Assembly: GCF_000934685.1 (NCBI RefSeq)
Contig: NZ_JYNQ01000001.1
Span: 3,571,501 to 3,635,500 of the forward strand
Reading direction: 5' to 3'
Source: Lacinutrix sp. Hel_I_90
GTDB taxonomy: Bacteria > Bacteroidota > Bacteroidia > Flavobacteriales > Flavobacteriaceae
DNA length: 64,000 bases
In this document: one piece after another, positions 1 to 9,341 of the stretch
Numbering within the stretch: position 1 is the stretch's first letter
Layout of the letters: each line of letters starts with the position of its first letter
Position numbers and translations under genes: made by a program
The notes under the pieces: model-generated
The model's input: only the letters and a program-made list of their open reading frames with translations
Told to the model about the DNA's origin: nothing
Databases searched by the model: none

Positions 1-1
1 A

Positions 2-1186
2 GGTTCTGAAATTAATGATGATCCAATGCAGCCCATTTCTCGTTATGCGATAGAATTAATTAAAGAAAAAGGAGAAGATACGCCAATTTCATGGCTACAT
101 AGAAGTGAGCGTTTCGCTGAAAAGTTAGCAACACCAGATGTAACCGTAGCCGATATTATTGGTGATGTGGACCCTATAAAAGCGGCAAACTTGAAATTAA
201 GTTATGCTGATGATCGCGTGATTCATTACGGGATGATTCCAAGAGCTAACCGGTGTATTTTTGTGATTAATGAGTTGCCCGATTTACAAGCCAGAATTCA
301 AGTGGCCTTATTTAACATTTTACAGGAAGGTGATATACAAATAAGAGGATTTAAATTACGCCTGCCTTTAGATATGCAGTTTATTTTCACAGCAAACCCT
401 GAAGATTACACCAATAGAGGGAGTATTGTTACGCCTTTAAAAGATAGAATAGGCTCGCAGATTTTAACGCATTATCCTATGGATATTGAGACTGCAAAAA
501 CAATTACAGCACAAGAAGCGAAGTTAGACGCTAGACAAAAAGAACAAATTCACGTCCCGGAATTAGCTAAAGATTTATTAGAACAGATTGTATTTGAAGC
601 GCGGGAAAGTGACTTTATAGATGAAAAGAGTGGCGTAAGTGCACGTTTAAGTATTACCGCTTATGAAAACCTATTAAGTACTGCCGAATTGCGTTCTTTA
701 AAAGGAGGAGATGATAAAACAACGGTTAGACTATCAGATTTTTTAGGGATTATTCCTGCTATTACTGGTAAAGTAGAGTTGGTATATGAAGGAGAACAAG
801 AAGGTGCAGCACAAGTCGCTTATAACTTAATTGGCGAAGCCGTTAAGAGTTTGTTTATTGAATTTTTCCCGAAGATTGAAAAGTTAAAGAAACAAGAAGA
901 TGAAAGCCCTTATGATGATGTGGTTTCGTGGTTTTTTAATAATTCTGACGGTTTTGAGTTGCTGGATGGTTTAAGCGATAAAGAATATAAAGCCTTGTTG
1001 GATACGGTAACACCTTTAGATGATTTGTTAGCAGAACATCAACCAAATACAACAAAAGCAGAAAGCTATTTTGTTAAAGAATTCGTGCTTTGGGCTTTAG
1101 TAGAGTACAAGCAATTAAGCAAATACAGATTTACAGAAGGGATTCAGTTTAAAGACCCTTATGGTAGTTTTATAAGTGGCATTTAA
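2..1186 (+). CDS. Magnesium-chelatase/MoxR-like AAA+ ATPase, 5' part cut by window
   Basis: The frame is open to the first base of the window, so the first in-frame ATG at 26 is probably internal and the N-terminal part with Walker A is missing. Visible from the ATG are a Walker B-like strand (CIFVINELPDL), a sensor-like FIFTANPEDYTNRG and the arginine-bearing LKDRIGS. This is the layout of ChlI/BchI-like and sigma54-activator-like AAA+ ATPases of about 480 residues. Bacteroidota usually encode such an ATPase beside a von Willebrand factor A protein with a chaperone-like role, but that partner is not in view here. The gene is convergent with, and overlaps by 4 bp, the hydrolase-OsmC gene. The family is fairly certain; the cellular role is not known. 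Confidence 0.8.
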   Translation, partial: GSEINDDPMQPISRYAIELIKEKGEDTPISWLHRSERFAEKLATPDVTVADIIGDVDPIKAANLKLSYADDRVIHYGMIPRANRCIFVINELPDLQARIQVALFNILQEGDIQIRGFKLRLPLDMQFIFTANPEDYTNRGSIVTPLKDRIGSQILTHYPMDIETAKTITAQEAKLDARQKEQIHVPELAKDLLEQIVFEARESDFIDEKSGVSARLSITAYENLLSTAELRSLKGGDDKTTVRLSDFLGIIPAITGKVELVYEGEQEGAAQVAYNLIGEAVKSLFIEFFPKIEKLKKQEDESPYDDVVSWFFNNSDGFELLDGLSDKEYKALLDTVTPLDDLLAEHQPNTTKAESYFVKEFVLWALVEYKQLSKYRFTEGIQFKDPYGSFISGI

Positions 1187-2394
1187 ACAATTTTAGTGAT
1201 GATCTGCACTTCATTGTGTAGGGTTTTATGAACAGGGCACTTATTGGCAATCTGTAGTAGTCGTTCTCTTTGTTTACTGTCTAAAGCCCCTGTTAATTTA
1301 ATTTCACGATTGAAAGTGTCTATTTTTGCAGCAGTGTTTTCACAGTTTTCACAATCTGCAGCATGCACTTTACCATAGCTGGTATGGACCTCTACGTTCT
1401 CTACCTTCCAACCTTTACGTGTTGCATACATTTGAATAGTCATAGCTGTACATGCAGAAAGACCTGCAGAGACTAATTCATAAGGTGAAGGGCCAAAATC
1501 GTTTCCGCCATAGCTTACAGGTTCATCTGCGGTCATATAATGATTGCCTACTTTCATAAGTGTTGTGAAACCATCAGCTGCGTCTAAGCTCGCAATGACT
1601 TGATGTTTTGTTGCTGGTTGTTCGTTTTTTGGGGTATCGACGTAACGCTTAGCCCAATTAGCAATTATACGACCTACATAATTAGAGTCTTCTTTTCGCA
1701 TGAGCAGATGATCTGCTCCGTCTATAGAAATGAAACTTTTTGGATGATGCGCGGCAATATAAAGGGCTTCTGCATTCTGTATGGCTACTATGGTGTCTTG
1801 TGGCGAATGTATCACTAATAAGGCTTTGCGTAAGTTTTTTGCAACTTCAGGTAACGACTGATTTTCTAAATCGTCTAAAAATTGTTTTTTTATTGTAAAC
1901 TCGCGACCACCTAAATTAACCTTCGCTTTGCCATTAGTCTTAATTTCAGCAAGGCTGCTTTGTAATAAGTGTTGAACGTGTTTTGGGTTGGAAGGCGCAC
2001 CAATAGTTGCAATGGCTTTAATAGACGCTATTTTAGCGCTGGCAAAAACAGCTGCTGTTCCCCCTAAAGAATGTCCGATAAGCAGTGTAGGAGCAGCATA
2101 ATTTTCTTTTAAAAAACTTGCGGCACTTATTAAATCTTCAACGTTTCCAGAGAAATTAGTATTCTCAAAATCACCGTCACTTTCACCTAATCCCGTAAAA
2201 TCAAAACGTAATACGCCAAAGCCATTTGCAGTTAATGCGCGGCTTATGTTTTTAACGGCAGATAAGTTTTTAGTACAGGTGAAACAATGTGCAAAAATGA
2301 CATAGTTATGAGGGTGCTGATTTATTGGTAGTTCTAATCGCCCCACCAGTGTTTGTTTTTCCGAGTTTAAAAAAGATACGTTTTGAATGTTCAT
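1183..2394 (-). CDS. Alpha/beta hydrolase fused to an OsmC-family domain
   Basis: A 403-residue two-domain protein. Residues 1-255 form an alpha/beta hydrolase with the nucleophile elbow GHSLGG (Ser at about 109), a late Asp (PQDT) and a His in DGADHLL. Residues from about 265 form an OsmC/Ohr-type domain with the two expected cysteines, one in SACTAM and one in NKCPVH. OsmC proteins reduce organic hydroperoxides with a thiol mechanism; the substrate of the attached esterase-like domain is unknown. This fusion recurs in Bacteroidota and Proteobacteria. It has no signal peptide and is therefore cytosolic. It stands alone, convergent with the AAA+ ATPase. Confidence 0.88.
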   Translation of the reverse strand: MNIQNVSFLNSEKQTLVGRLELPINQHPHNYVIFAHCFTCTKNLSAVKNISRALTANGFGVLRFDFTGLGESDGDFENTNFSGNVEDLISAASFLKENYAAPTLLIGHSLGGTAAVFASAKIASIKAIATIGAPSNPKHVQHLLQSSLAEIKTNGKAKVNLGGREFTIKKQFLDDLENQSLPEVAKNLRKALLVIHSPQDTIVAIQNAEALYIAAHHPKSFISIDGADHLLMRKEDSNYVGRIIANWAKRYVDTPKNEQPATKHQVIASLDAADGFTTLMKVGNHYMTADEPVSYGGNDFGPSPYELVSAGLSACTAMTIQMYATRKGWKVENVEVHTSYGKVHAADCENCENTAAKIDTFNREIKLTGALDSKQRERLLQIANKCPVHKTLHNEVQIITKIV

Positions 2395-2750
2395 GTTTTA
2401 TAAAATTAAGCACTGTTTGTATTGTAACGAAATTCTTTTTTTGCGCACACGAGCTCTTCGTCGTCTAAAATAATTTCCTCTAACATTTTGAAGCACTAAA
2501 ATTTAGCTTAAGACCTTAGTGATACCAGGTCTTAGTTTCTGTTTAATTGCTATCATTTTAGATTTATAGTCTTCAATAATAGAAAGAAAACCTTTTATAT
2601 GTATTGGTTTCAAAAACTGTGTCACCTCTTAAAAAACTAATATTTTCATTAGCTCTGAAACCGCTATGCTCTTTTTGTAATATTTATAATTGAGATCGTT
2701 GTTATGTAGTTTTCAGTACGGTTTCTAATAATAGTAAAACTTGTCTTTGA
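2395..2750. other. 356-bp gene-poor stretch with possible coding remnants
   Basis: No convincing full gene. On the minus strand a 26-codon ORF starts at 2486 (MLEEIILDDEELVC...) just before the hydrolase gene. A second open stretch near 2505-2600 reads SIIEDYKSKMIAIKQKLRP and then stops. Both look like remnants, possibly of the missing C-terminal part of the sensor-like gene at 2751-3662, but similarity could not be tested. Confidence 0.3.
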
Positions 2751-3662
2751 TTATTTTTTTTTAAATGCCTTTAACTTCATTATTAAGTAGAGGTTTAATA
2801 GGAATGATAAAACAAATAAAACAGATAAACCAGAGACTAATTTTTTATAATAAGGGGCTTTTTTATCAAAAGGCTGGGGTAAATCATAAAGCCATTTGTT
2901 AAGAATTTCATCTTTTTCTTTAACTGTGATAGAGTTATTACCTTTCTTAATAATATCTGTAAGTATGGGCTTGCCTTTACTAATGCCAAAGCTTAATTCA
3001 CTTTTATAAGCTATGGCATTTTGTACTGTTAAATTAGAAAAACCTTCTTTAGTGATAAAATAATTAATAGCACTTTCTATTCCAATCACGGCTTCTACTT
3101 CATTATTGAAAAGGGCATTAATACAGGCTATTTCATCTGGTTTTAAAACACGAATGATATCTGGATGTTTGTTCCTTATATATTCTTCTATAGAGTAGTC
3201 TTCGCAAACACAAACCTTCTTACCATATAAATCTGTGATTTTTTTATTTTGACTGTCATTTTTGGTTAGTATAATATGCCTACCAATAAAAACAGGTTTA
3301 GTAAAATTTAAATACTTGCGTCTTTCTTCAGTACTTTGAATTTCAAGAATAACATCAATCTTATTTTTTTTTTGATCATCTATTAATAGTTGCCAATCGG
3401 TATAGTATTTTTTTTTAAAAGTATGGCCTATATTACTTTCTAACTTATTAAAATATTCTATTAATATTCCATTAACCTGCCCATTTTCAGTTATAAATTC
3501 AAAAGGGGGATAGTATATATAAATACCAACTGTGATGTCTGGATTTTGAGATAAGTAATTTTCTTCTACTTTCGATAATTGCGTTTTAGAAGTACAGCTA
3601 AATAGTGAGATACTACAGCATAAAAGAAAAAAATAGAATAGAAGAAAAGGCTGGTTTTTCAT
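2751..3662 (-). CDS. SBP_bac_3 solute-binding lipoprotein with C-terminal membrane anchor
   Basis: A 303-residue protein. It has a lipoprotein signal (LFSC lipobox at about residue 23), then a type-3 periplasmic-binding fold (residues about 40-255) with the YYPPFEF and sub-domain motifs typical of amino-acid sensors (BvgS/EvgS type). One membrane helix lies at about 272-295, followed by only a few basic residues. In the BvgS/PAS-kinase families the same layout continues into a PAS and histidine-kinase part, which is absent here. The frame ends in an A-rich run, and shifting it by one adds only about 10 residues, so a simple frameshift does not restore a kinase. It may be a free sensor or a truncated kinase. 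No transporter genes flank it. Confidence 0.72.
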   Translation of the reverse strand: MKNQPFLLFYFFLLCCSISLFSCTSKTQLSKVEENYLSQNPDITVGIYIYYPPFEFITENGQVNGILIEYFNKLESNIGHTFKKKYYTDWQLLIDDQKKNKIDVILEIQSTEERRKYLNFTKPVFIGRHIILTKNDSQNKKITDLYGKKVCVCEDYSIEEYIRNKHPDIIRVLKPDEIACINALFNNEVEAVIGIESAINYFITKEGFSNLTVQNAIAYKSELSFGISKGKPILTDIIKKGNNSITVKEKDEILNKWLYDLPQPFDKKAPYYKKLVSGLSVLFVLSFLLNLYLIMKLKAFKKK

Positions 3663-3721
3663 TTTAATAGCGTTGGTTCCCTCAATTTACTATATTTTAT
3701 TTAAAAATGAACACTTAAATT

Positions 3722-4294
3722 TTACCAATTATTTCTTGATTTCACGTTTTCATGACAAAGTTTAATAATTTCTAAAATTCTCTTTTGTCTGGTTTCCTCA
3801 CGTTTGGCTTGGTTTAACCAATATAAATAGCTTTTTCTATAGGACGGGGCAAAATTATTGTAATTTTCTAAAGCCTTTTTGTTTACATCAAATTGAAGTT
3901 TTAAATCTTTGGGAATCACTCCGTTTTCAACAGCGTCTAAGGCAGTCCATGAACCATTTTTCTTTCCAATCGCAATGCTTTTTAAACCACTTTCATGGAT
4001 TAAGTTTTCAGCAAGTAATGCTTCAATGTGCTTTTTATTTAAGGCACTCCAAACACTTTTAGAACTGCGTTTACAGAAATATTGCCTGCGTTTTCCATTA
4101 CCTAAGCTTTTCACGGTACTATCAATCCAACCATAACACAACGCAACTTTTACAGCTTCTTCCCAGCGCATACTCTCATTGTCGTGTGCTACTTTAAAAA
4201 AGATGAGGTAAATGCCATTATCATTATCATGATTATCATGCAGCCATTCACGCCATGCGCTATCATTTTTAAAATAATGTTCTTCTAATGCCAT
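3722..4294 (-). CDS. YdeI/OmpD-associated family protein
   Basis: A 190-residue cytosolic protein of the YdeI / OmdA family. The N-terminal half carries the family's WEEAVKVALCYGWIDS and SVWSALN blocks. The C-terminal half has the helical PSYRKSYLYWLNQAKREETRQKRI signature. Members are linked to bacteriocin or antimicrobial-peptide protection in enterobacteria, but the mechanism is unclear. Its ATG overlaps the stop codon of the upstream M1 peptidase gene (TAATG), so the two are probably translated together; that association says little about function. Confidence 0.85.
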   Translation of the reverse strand: MALEEHYFKNDSAWREWLHDNHDNDNGIYLIFFKVAHDNESMRWEEAVKVALCYGWIDSTVKSLGNGKRRQYFCKRSSKSVWSALNKKHIEALLAENLIHESGLKSIAIGKKNGSWTALDAVENGVIPKDLKLQFDVNKKALENYNNFAPSYRKSYLYWLNQAKREETRQKRILEIIKLCHENVKSRNNW

Positions 4295-5943
4295 TACAAT
4301 GATTTAGATTCAACATAAAAGTTCCTGTCAGTAGTAAAGGGCATTTTATTGGAAGCCATTTTTAATTTTTGCCATTTTGAAGTTGGTGTAATCCATTGTT
4401 CTTTGTCGCCTGTTTTAATGCGTATGGGCATTTTGAAATCAGCTACGGTATTAGTCCATCTGTATCTAAGAGATTTTTTTTCTATGGAATATTCCAGAAT
4501 AGGAATACGAATAGCTCTTAAATACTGATTAAAAAAGGCGTTTAACTCCAAACCAGAAGCTTCGGCTAAATAGTTTTCTATTTGACTGGTAGTTACTGTT
4601 TGATGGTAAAAGGTTTTGTTTAAACCACGCAATATACTGCGCCATTTTTCGTCATCATTAACCCATTGGCGTAAGGTGTGAAGCATGTTTGCGCCTTTGT
4701 AATACATGTCTCCCGAGCCTTCACTATTTACATTATACTTACCAATAATAGGTTTGTCGTTGCTCACGTTTTTTCGTGTGCCAATAACATAATCAGCCGA
4801 TGCTTCTTTTCCATAGTAATAATCTAAAAACAAATTTTCAGAATAGGCAGTGAAGCTTTCATGAATCCACATATCTGCGATATCTTTATAGGTAATGTTG
4901 TTAGCAAACCACTCATGGCCAGATTCATGTATAATGATAAAATCGAATTTAAGCCCCCATCCCGTTTGAGACAAATCTTTACCCAAATAGCCTTGCAGGT
5001 ATTGGTTGCCGTAAGTTACAGAACTTTGATGTTCCATGCCTAAATAGGGCACTTCTACTAATTTAAAGCTATCTTCATAAAAAGGATAAGGCCCAAACCA
5101 ATGCTCAAAGGCTTTCATCATTTTTGGAGCATCCTTAAAATGTTCCTTCGCCTGCGTTAAATTGTCTTTTAAGACATAGTAATTCATATCTAAATCCCCT
5201 TTTTCACCCTCATAAACTTCAGAGAAATTAGCATAATCCCCAATGTTGATATTAACACCATAATTATTTATGGGGTTATCTACAAACCAATGGTAGGTTT
5301 TGGTATCATCCTCTTTATCTTCAATTTTTCTCAATCTGCCATTTGAAACATCCATCAAATCTTTTGGAACATTTACGCTAATGAGCATACTGTCTACTTC
5401 GTCGTACATGTGGTCTTTATTAGGCCACCAAACGCTCGCGCCCAGGCCTTGACAAGACGAGGCTATAAAAGGATTCCTGTTAGCATCTTTTTTCCATGAA
5501 ATACCGCCATCCCATGGGGCATTGACGGCTTCTTTGGGATGCCCTTTATAATGGGCTTCTAGGGTATTAATGTCACCAATGTTTTGGAGGTCTTTGAGGG
5601 TTATAAAATGCGCATTCCCATCGTGTTTTATGGCTAATTCCTTACCATTTTGAAGCACTTTTGTAAGTTCCAATGGTGGTTGTAAATCTATTTGTAGTAC
5701 CTGATTTGGTTTCAATACTTTATAGTGTATGGTGTTCTTTCCAGAAATGGTCTTTTCGTCTGGATTGATTGCGATATCTAAATGATAATAGGTTAAATCC
5801 CACCATTCGCGTTCTGGCGTAATAGTACCTCGAAGTGTGTCCTGTTTGCTGAAAGTGTTTTTGTCTTCAAGTAAACCCTGAGCTTTTAAACTGGAACAAA
5901 ATACAAGGCCTAATGTTACGATTGATAGAAAAGTTTTATTCAT
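4294..5943 (-). CDS. M1-family zinc metallopeptidase (secreted)
   Basis: A 549-residue protein with an N-terminal signal peptide (residues 1-21). The gluzincin site is complete: HESGH at 339-343 and the third ligand Glu362 exactly 18 residues later, inside MWIHESFTAYSE. The substrate-recognition motif that is GxMEN in classical aminopeptidases reads GMEH (302-305), a variant seen in Bacteroidota M1 proteins. The C-terminal catalytic half ends without a large HEAT domain. It probably trims peptides in the periplasm or outside the cell. It lies 10 bp downstream of the M28 peptidase gene, so the two form a secreted-peptidase operon. Confidence 0.9.
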   Translation of the reverse strand: MNKTFLSIVTLGLVFCSSLKAQGLLEDKNTFSKQDTLRGTITPEREWWDLTYYHLDIAINPDEKTISGKNTIHYKVLKPNQVLQIDLQPPLELTKVLQNGKELAIKHDGNAHFITLKDLQNIGDINTLEAHYKGHPKEAVNAPWDGGISWKKDANRNPFIASSCQGLGASVWWPNKDHMYDEVDSMLISVNVPKDLMDVSNGRLRKIEDKEDDTKTYHWFVDNPINNYGVNINIGDYANFSEVYEGEKGDLDMNYYVLKDNLTQAKEHFKDAPKMMKAFEHWFGPYPFYEDSFKLVEVPYLGMEHQSSVTYGNQYLQGYLGKDLSQTGWGLKFDFIIIHESGHEWFANNITYKDIADMWIHESFTAYSENLFLDYYYGKEASADYVIGTRKNVSNDKPIIGKYNVNSEGSGDMYYKGANMLHTLRQWVNDDEKWRSILRGLNKTFYHQTVTTSQIENYLAEASGLELNAFFNQYLRAIRIPILEYSIEKKSLRYRWTNTVADFKMPIRIKTGDKEQWITPTSKWQKLKMASNKMPFTTDRNFYVESKSL

Positions 5944-5953
5944 TTTTTTCTAA

Positions 5954-7285
5954 TTATTTCATGATTTGATTTGGAAATACCACTGGGCTTTCAAAGCCGT
6001 CTTTTCCTACGGAAGCGATTCCGAAGAAATAATTGTCAATCACAATCCCTTGTAATAGAAATGTTGATACATCACCAACATAGCGACTATAATCCCAGGT
6101 TGGCGATGTGGTAGCTCTCCAATAGATTTTATAACCTACAGCCCCGTCTACTTTATCCCATTTTAATTTTACTGAAGGTTCTACGATACCACCAATAGTG
6201 ACGTTTTTTGGCGCCGGTGGGGCAGACGCTAAACTGGCCAGATTTAATGCATTAACAGCCGTTAATTTTTTTGCATACTCAAAATTTACATGTGCAATAA
6301 TATCACCATATGCAAGACCATTTTCTTCACGGAGGTCTTGATGTTGTTGCGTATAATTTTCGTGGGCTTCCATAATACGAATGCCTGCAAACCCCAGGTC
6401 GTTAAATGGGCGATGATGCCCGCCACGACCAAAACGATCTAATCTGTAGATCATCATTGGGTTCATTTCTGGCATATAGATGTTTACATTCTTATGCACA
6501 TAACGTGCTAATTGACGCGAAATACCATCAACTTCACCACCATAAAACCGACGCCTTTTTCGTTCTTTTTCTGTTTCGTTTGCTGGCACTGGCTCAGAGA
6601 AAATCCTGAAGCTGCGGTTATCAATAACACCATCAACGCCCTTAATGTTTCCAATCATGTCATTATTTAACACCCCAATAATATCCCAATTATTAGCTTT
6701 AGCATATTGTGCAAATCCTGCACCACCAAACAACCCTTGTTCTTCACCAGAAAGCCCAAGATAGACGATACTAGTTTCAAATGTATAGTTTGATAATACC
6801 CGAGCTGCCTCAATGGTGCCTGCCATTCCAGAAGCATTATCATTAGCTCCAGGGGCATCTTTTGTAAATTCCATAGTGTCACTACCTCGAGAATCAATAT
6901 CACCACTCATTATAATATAGCGGTTTGGATATTTTGTGCCTTTTTGAATCGCAACAACGTTAACGACCCAAGCGTCATGTGGCACGCGACGATTACCTTC
7001 TTTAGTGACCAAATCTTTTTGATAGAAGACTTTTAAACAGTGATCACATGCTTTTGAAATACTATCAAACTCAGATTTTATCCAACGTCGGGCAGCACCA
7101 ATACCTCTCGTGTTTGATAGGGTGTCACTAAACGTATTCCTTGTGCCAAAATTAACTAAGGTTTGAATGTCTTTTTCTATCCTTTCTGCAGAAACCGCCC
7201 CGATGATATCATAAATTTTTTGATTGGTTTGCGCGGAGAGTACTATTGAAAAAAGTAAAAAAGAGAAAAGATAGTACTTCATCAA
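5954..7285 (-). CDS. M28-family zinc peptidase with C-terminal fibronectin-like domain
   Basis: A 443-residue protein with a signal peptide (residues 1-18). The M28 di-zinc site can be followed: SGDIDSRG, GANDNASG (bridging Asp), GLSGEEQG (catalytic and ligand Glu), NNDMIGN and a late His in EAHENY. Residues from about 355 look like a fibronectin type III-like beta domain (KWDKVDGAVGYKIYWR), common in secreted Bacteroidota peptidases. It is the first gene of a run with the M1 peptidase and YdeI genes (gaps of 10 bp and overlap). The likely role is aminopeptidase-type digestion of extracellular peptides. Confidence 0.9.
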   Translation of the reverse strand: MMKYYLFSFLLFSIVLSAQTNQKIYDIIGAVSAERIEKDIQTLVNFGTRNTFSDTLSNTRGIGAARRWIKSEFDSISKACDHCLKVFYQKDLVTKEGNRRVPHDAWVVNVVAIQKGTKYPNRYIIMSGDIDSRGSDTMEFTKDAPGANDNASGMAGTIEAARVLSNYTFETSIVYLGLSGEEQGLFGGAGFAQYAKANNWDIIGVLNNDMIGNIKGVDGVIDNRSFRIFSEPVPANETEKERKRRRFYGGEVDGISRQLARYVHKNVNIYMPEMNPMMIYRLDRFGRGGHHRPFNDLGFAGIRIMEAHENYTQQHQDLREENGLAYGDIIAHVNFEYAKKLTAVNALNLASLASAPPAPKNVTIGGIVEPSVKLKWDKVDGAVGYKIYWRATTSPTWDYSRYVGDVSTFLLQGIVIDNYFFGIASVGKDGFESPVVFPNQIMK

Positions 7286-7311
7286 ATGAATTTTTCTCTA
7301 AAGTACTAAAA

Positions 7312-7346
7312 ATAAAAAAGCCGCTTCATTTCTGAAACAGCTTTTT
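7312..7346 (-). terminator. Rho-independent terminator after fadE
   Basis: On the minus strand a 14-bp stem (arms AAAAAGCTGTTTCA and TGAAGCGGCTTTTT, with G-U pairs) closes a GAAA loop and runs into T residues. It lies 28 bp past the stop of the acyl-CoA dehydrogenase gene and ends the fad operon. Confidence 0.8.
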
Positions 7347-7373
7347 CAAGGTAATTAAAACTAATAATTATGT

Positions 7374-9185
7374 TTAGAAACAGTATTTGTTTTCTGCTTT
7401 AACTTTCTCAGCAACTTCCTTACGTAAATCTACAATGTCTGGGTAGTTAGCGTACTTTGTGAAACGCTTTAATCCCATTAACATCATACGTTGTTCATCG
7501 CCTTCAGCAAAAGAAATAATACTTTCTTTTCCTTTTTCTTCTATAATATCAACAGCGTGATATAAGTATAGTTTTGACATCGCTATTTGAACCGATTGTG
7601 AGGCCTCACCAAAACGTTTAGCATTTTTTTCTGTTCTTAAAATAGCAGATTCAGCCATATAAATTTCTATCAAGATGTCTGCAGCAGCAATTAATAATTG
7701 TTGGTGCTTTTCAAGATTCTGACCATATTTTTGAACGGCGCCACCGGCGACCATTAAGAACGTCTTTTTAAGCTTCTTAATCATTTCTTTTTCTTCTGAA
7801 AACAATTCAGAATAATCTGGCGTTTCAAAAGATGGAATGCCCATCAATTCTTCTTGTACAGCTTGTGCAGGACCTAAAAGATCTACTTGACCCTTCATTG
7901 CTTTTTTCACTAGCATACCTACACAGAGCATTCTGTTGATTTCGTTTGTCCCTTCATAAATACGGGCAATACGTGCATCTCTCCAAGCAGATTCCATTGG
8001 CGTTTCTTCAGAGAATCCCATACCACCAAAAATCTGGATACCTTCATCTGCACAGTTTTGTACATCTTCAGAAACGGCTACTTTTAATATTGAACATTCT
8101 ATAGCATATTCTTCAACCCCTTTAAGCTCAGCTTCCTGGTGCGTGTTTCCAGCAGCCTGACGTAAAGCGATGCGGTCTTCAATGTTTTTAGATGCTCTAT
8201 AGGTTGCAGATTCACCAGCGTAAGCACTTGCTGCCATTTCTGCTAATTTTACTTTGATAGCTCCAAAATCAGCAATAGGTGTATTAAACTGCTTACGCTC
8301 ATTTGCATATTGCACAGCAGTTGTTAAAATACGACGTTGTGAATCTAAACAAGCACCAGCCAATTTAATACGACCAACGTTAAGTGCGTTCATTGCAATT
8401 TTAAAACCTTCACCACGGCCCGCTAACATGTTTTCTACAGGAACAACGGTGTCATTAAAAAATACCTGGCGTGTAGAGGAAGCGCGAATACCTAATTTGT
8501 GTTCTTCTTCACCTAAAGTAATACCATTAGGATTTTTTCCATCATACTCTACAATGAATCCTGTAATGTTTTTATCGTCTTCTATACGTGCAAAAACAAT
8601 CATCAAACTACAGAACCCTGCATTTGAGATCCACATTTTTTGTCCGTTAATTTTATAAGACTTACCGTCTTCAGACAGGGCAGCCGTTGTTTTTCCTGAG
8701 TTAGCATCAGATCCAGCCCCTGGTTCTGTTAAGCAGTAAGCACCAAACCATTCGCCAGTAGCCAATTTAGGGACGTATTTTTGTTTTTGAGCTTCTGTAC
8801 CATATAAGGTAATTGGCATAGTACCAATACCTGTATGTGCACCAAAAGCAGTACTAAAAGAACCCGTTCCACTTGAAATATAATCACAAGTTAAAAGCGT
8901 AGAAACAAATCCCATTCCCAATCCACCATATTCTTCTGGGACGGCAACACCTAGAAACCCTAGTTCGCCAGCTTTACGCATCACTTCTTCAGTTAGTGCA
9001 AAATCTTTAGCTTCAAATCGGGCTTTGTGTGGAATAATTTCGCGCTCATTAAATTCCATAACCGCTTCTTTCATCATCGTTTGTTCTTCTGAAAAATCTT
9101 CAGGTGTAAAAACGTCTTCACATTTTGTTTCTTTTACTAAGAATTGACCGCCTCTTAATAAATCTTTTTCTTGAGTTGCTTCCAT
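7374..9185 (-). CDS. fadE: Acyl-CoA dehydrogenase (FadE type)
   Basis: A 603-residue FAD-dependent acyl-CoA dehydrogenase catalysing the first oxidation step of beta-oxidation. The three classic parts are present: the N-terminal helical domain, a middle beta domain (WFGAYCLTEPGAGSDAN, KMWISNAGF) and a C-terminal helical domain with the signature QIFGGMGFSEETPMES and YEGTNEINR. A further C-terminal extension of about 150 residues matches the long subfamily that includes Bacillus FadE. It is the last gene of marR-fadN-fadA-fadE, 156 bp after fadA. That gap has no obvious gene and may hold a processing site or secondary promoter. Confidence 0.93.
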   Translation of the reverse strand: MEATQEKDLLRGGQFLVKETKCEDVFTPEDFSEEQTMMKEAVMEFNEREIIPHKARFEAKDFALTEEVMRKAGELGFLGVAVPEEYGGLGMGFVSTLLTCDYISSGTGSFSTAFGAHTGIGTMPITLYGTEAQKQKYVPKLATGEWFGAYCLTEPGAGSDANSGKTTAALSEDGKSYKINGQKMWISNAGFCSLMIVFARIEDDKNITGFIVEYDGKNPNGITLGEEEHKLGIRASSTRQVFFNDTVVPVENMLAGRGEGFKIAMNALNVGRIKLAGACLDSQRRILTTAVQYANERKQFNTPIADFGAIKVKLAEMAASAYAGESATYRASKNIEDRIALRQAAGNTHQEAELKGVEEYAIECSILKVAVSEDVQNCADEGIQIFGGMGFSEETPMESAWRDARIARIYEGTNEINRMLCVGMLVKKAMKGQVDLLGPAQAVQEELMGIPSFETPDYSELFSEEKEMIKKLKKTFLMVAGGAVQKYGQNLEKHQQLLIAAADILIEIYMAESAILRTEKNAKRFGEASQSVQIAMSKLYLYHAVDIIEEKGKESIISFAEGDEQRMMLMGLKRFTKYANYPDIVDLRKEVAEKVKAENKYCF

Positions 9186-9341
9186 GTTTTTTTTGATTAG
9201 AGAAGAAAGAGAATAGATAAAAGGTGCTAATTGAGACCCTTTTGAAATCCCATTATTATCCTTTGAAATTCTTCTATTTTTTCTTCTAGTATTTTTAAAG
9301 TTTTGTTTTTTATCTGTTTTTAGTATGCTTCTTTCGCTATG

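Noticed and set aside
2751-2762. A-run frameshift that could restore a kinase to the SBP_bac_3 gene
   Set aside because: Shifting the frame adds only about ten residues before the next stop.
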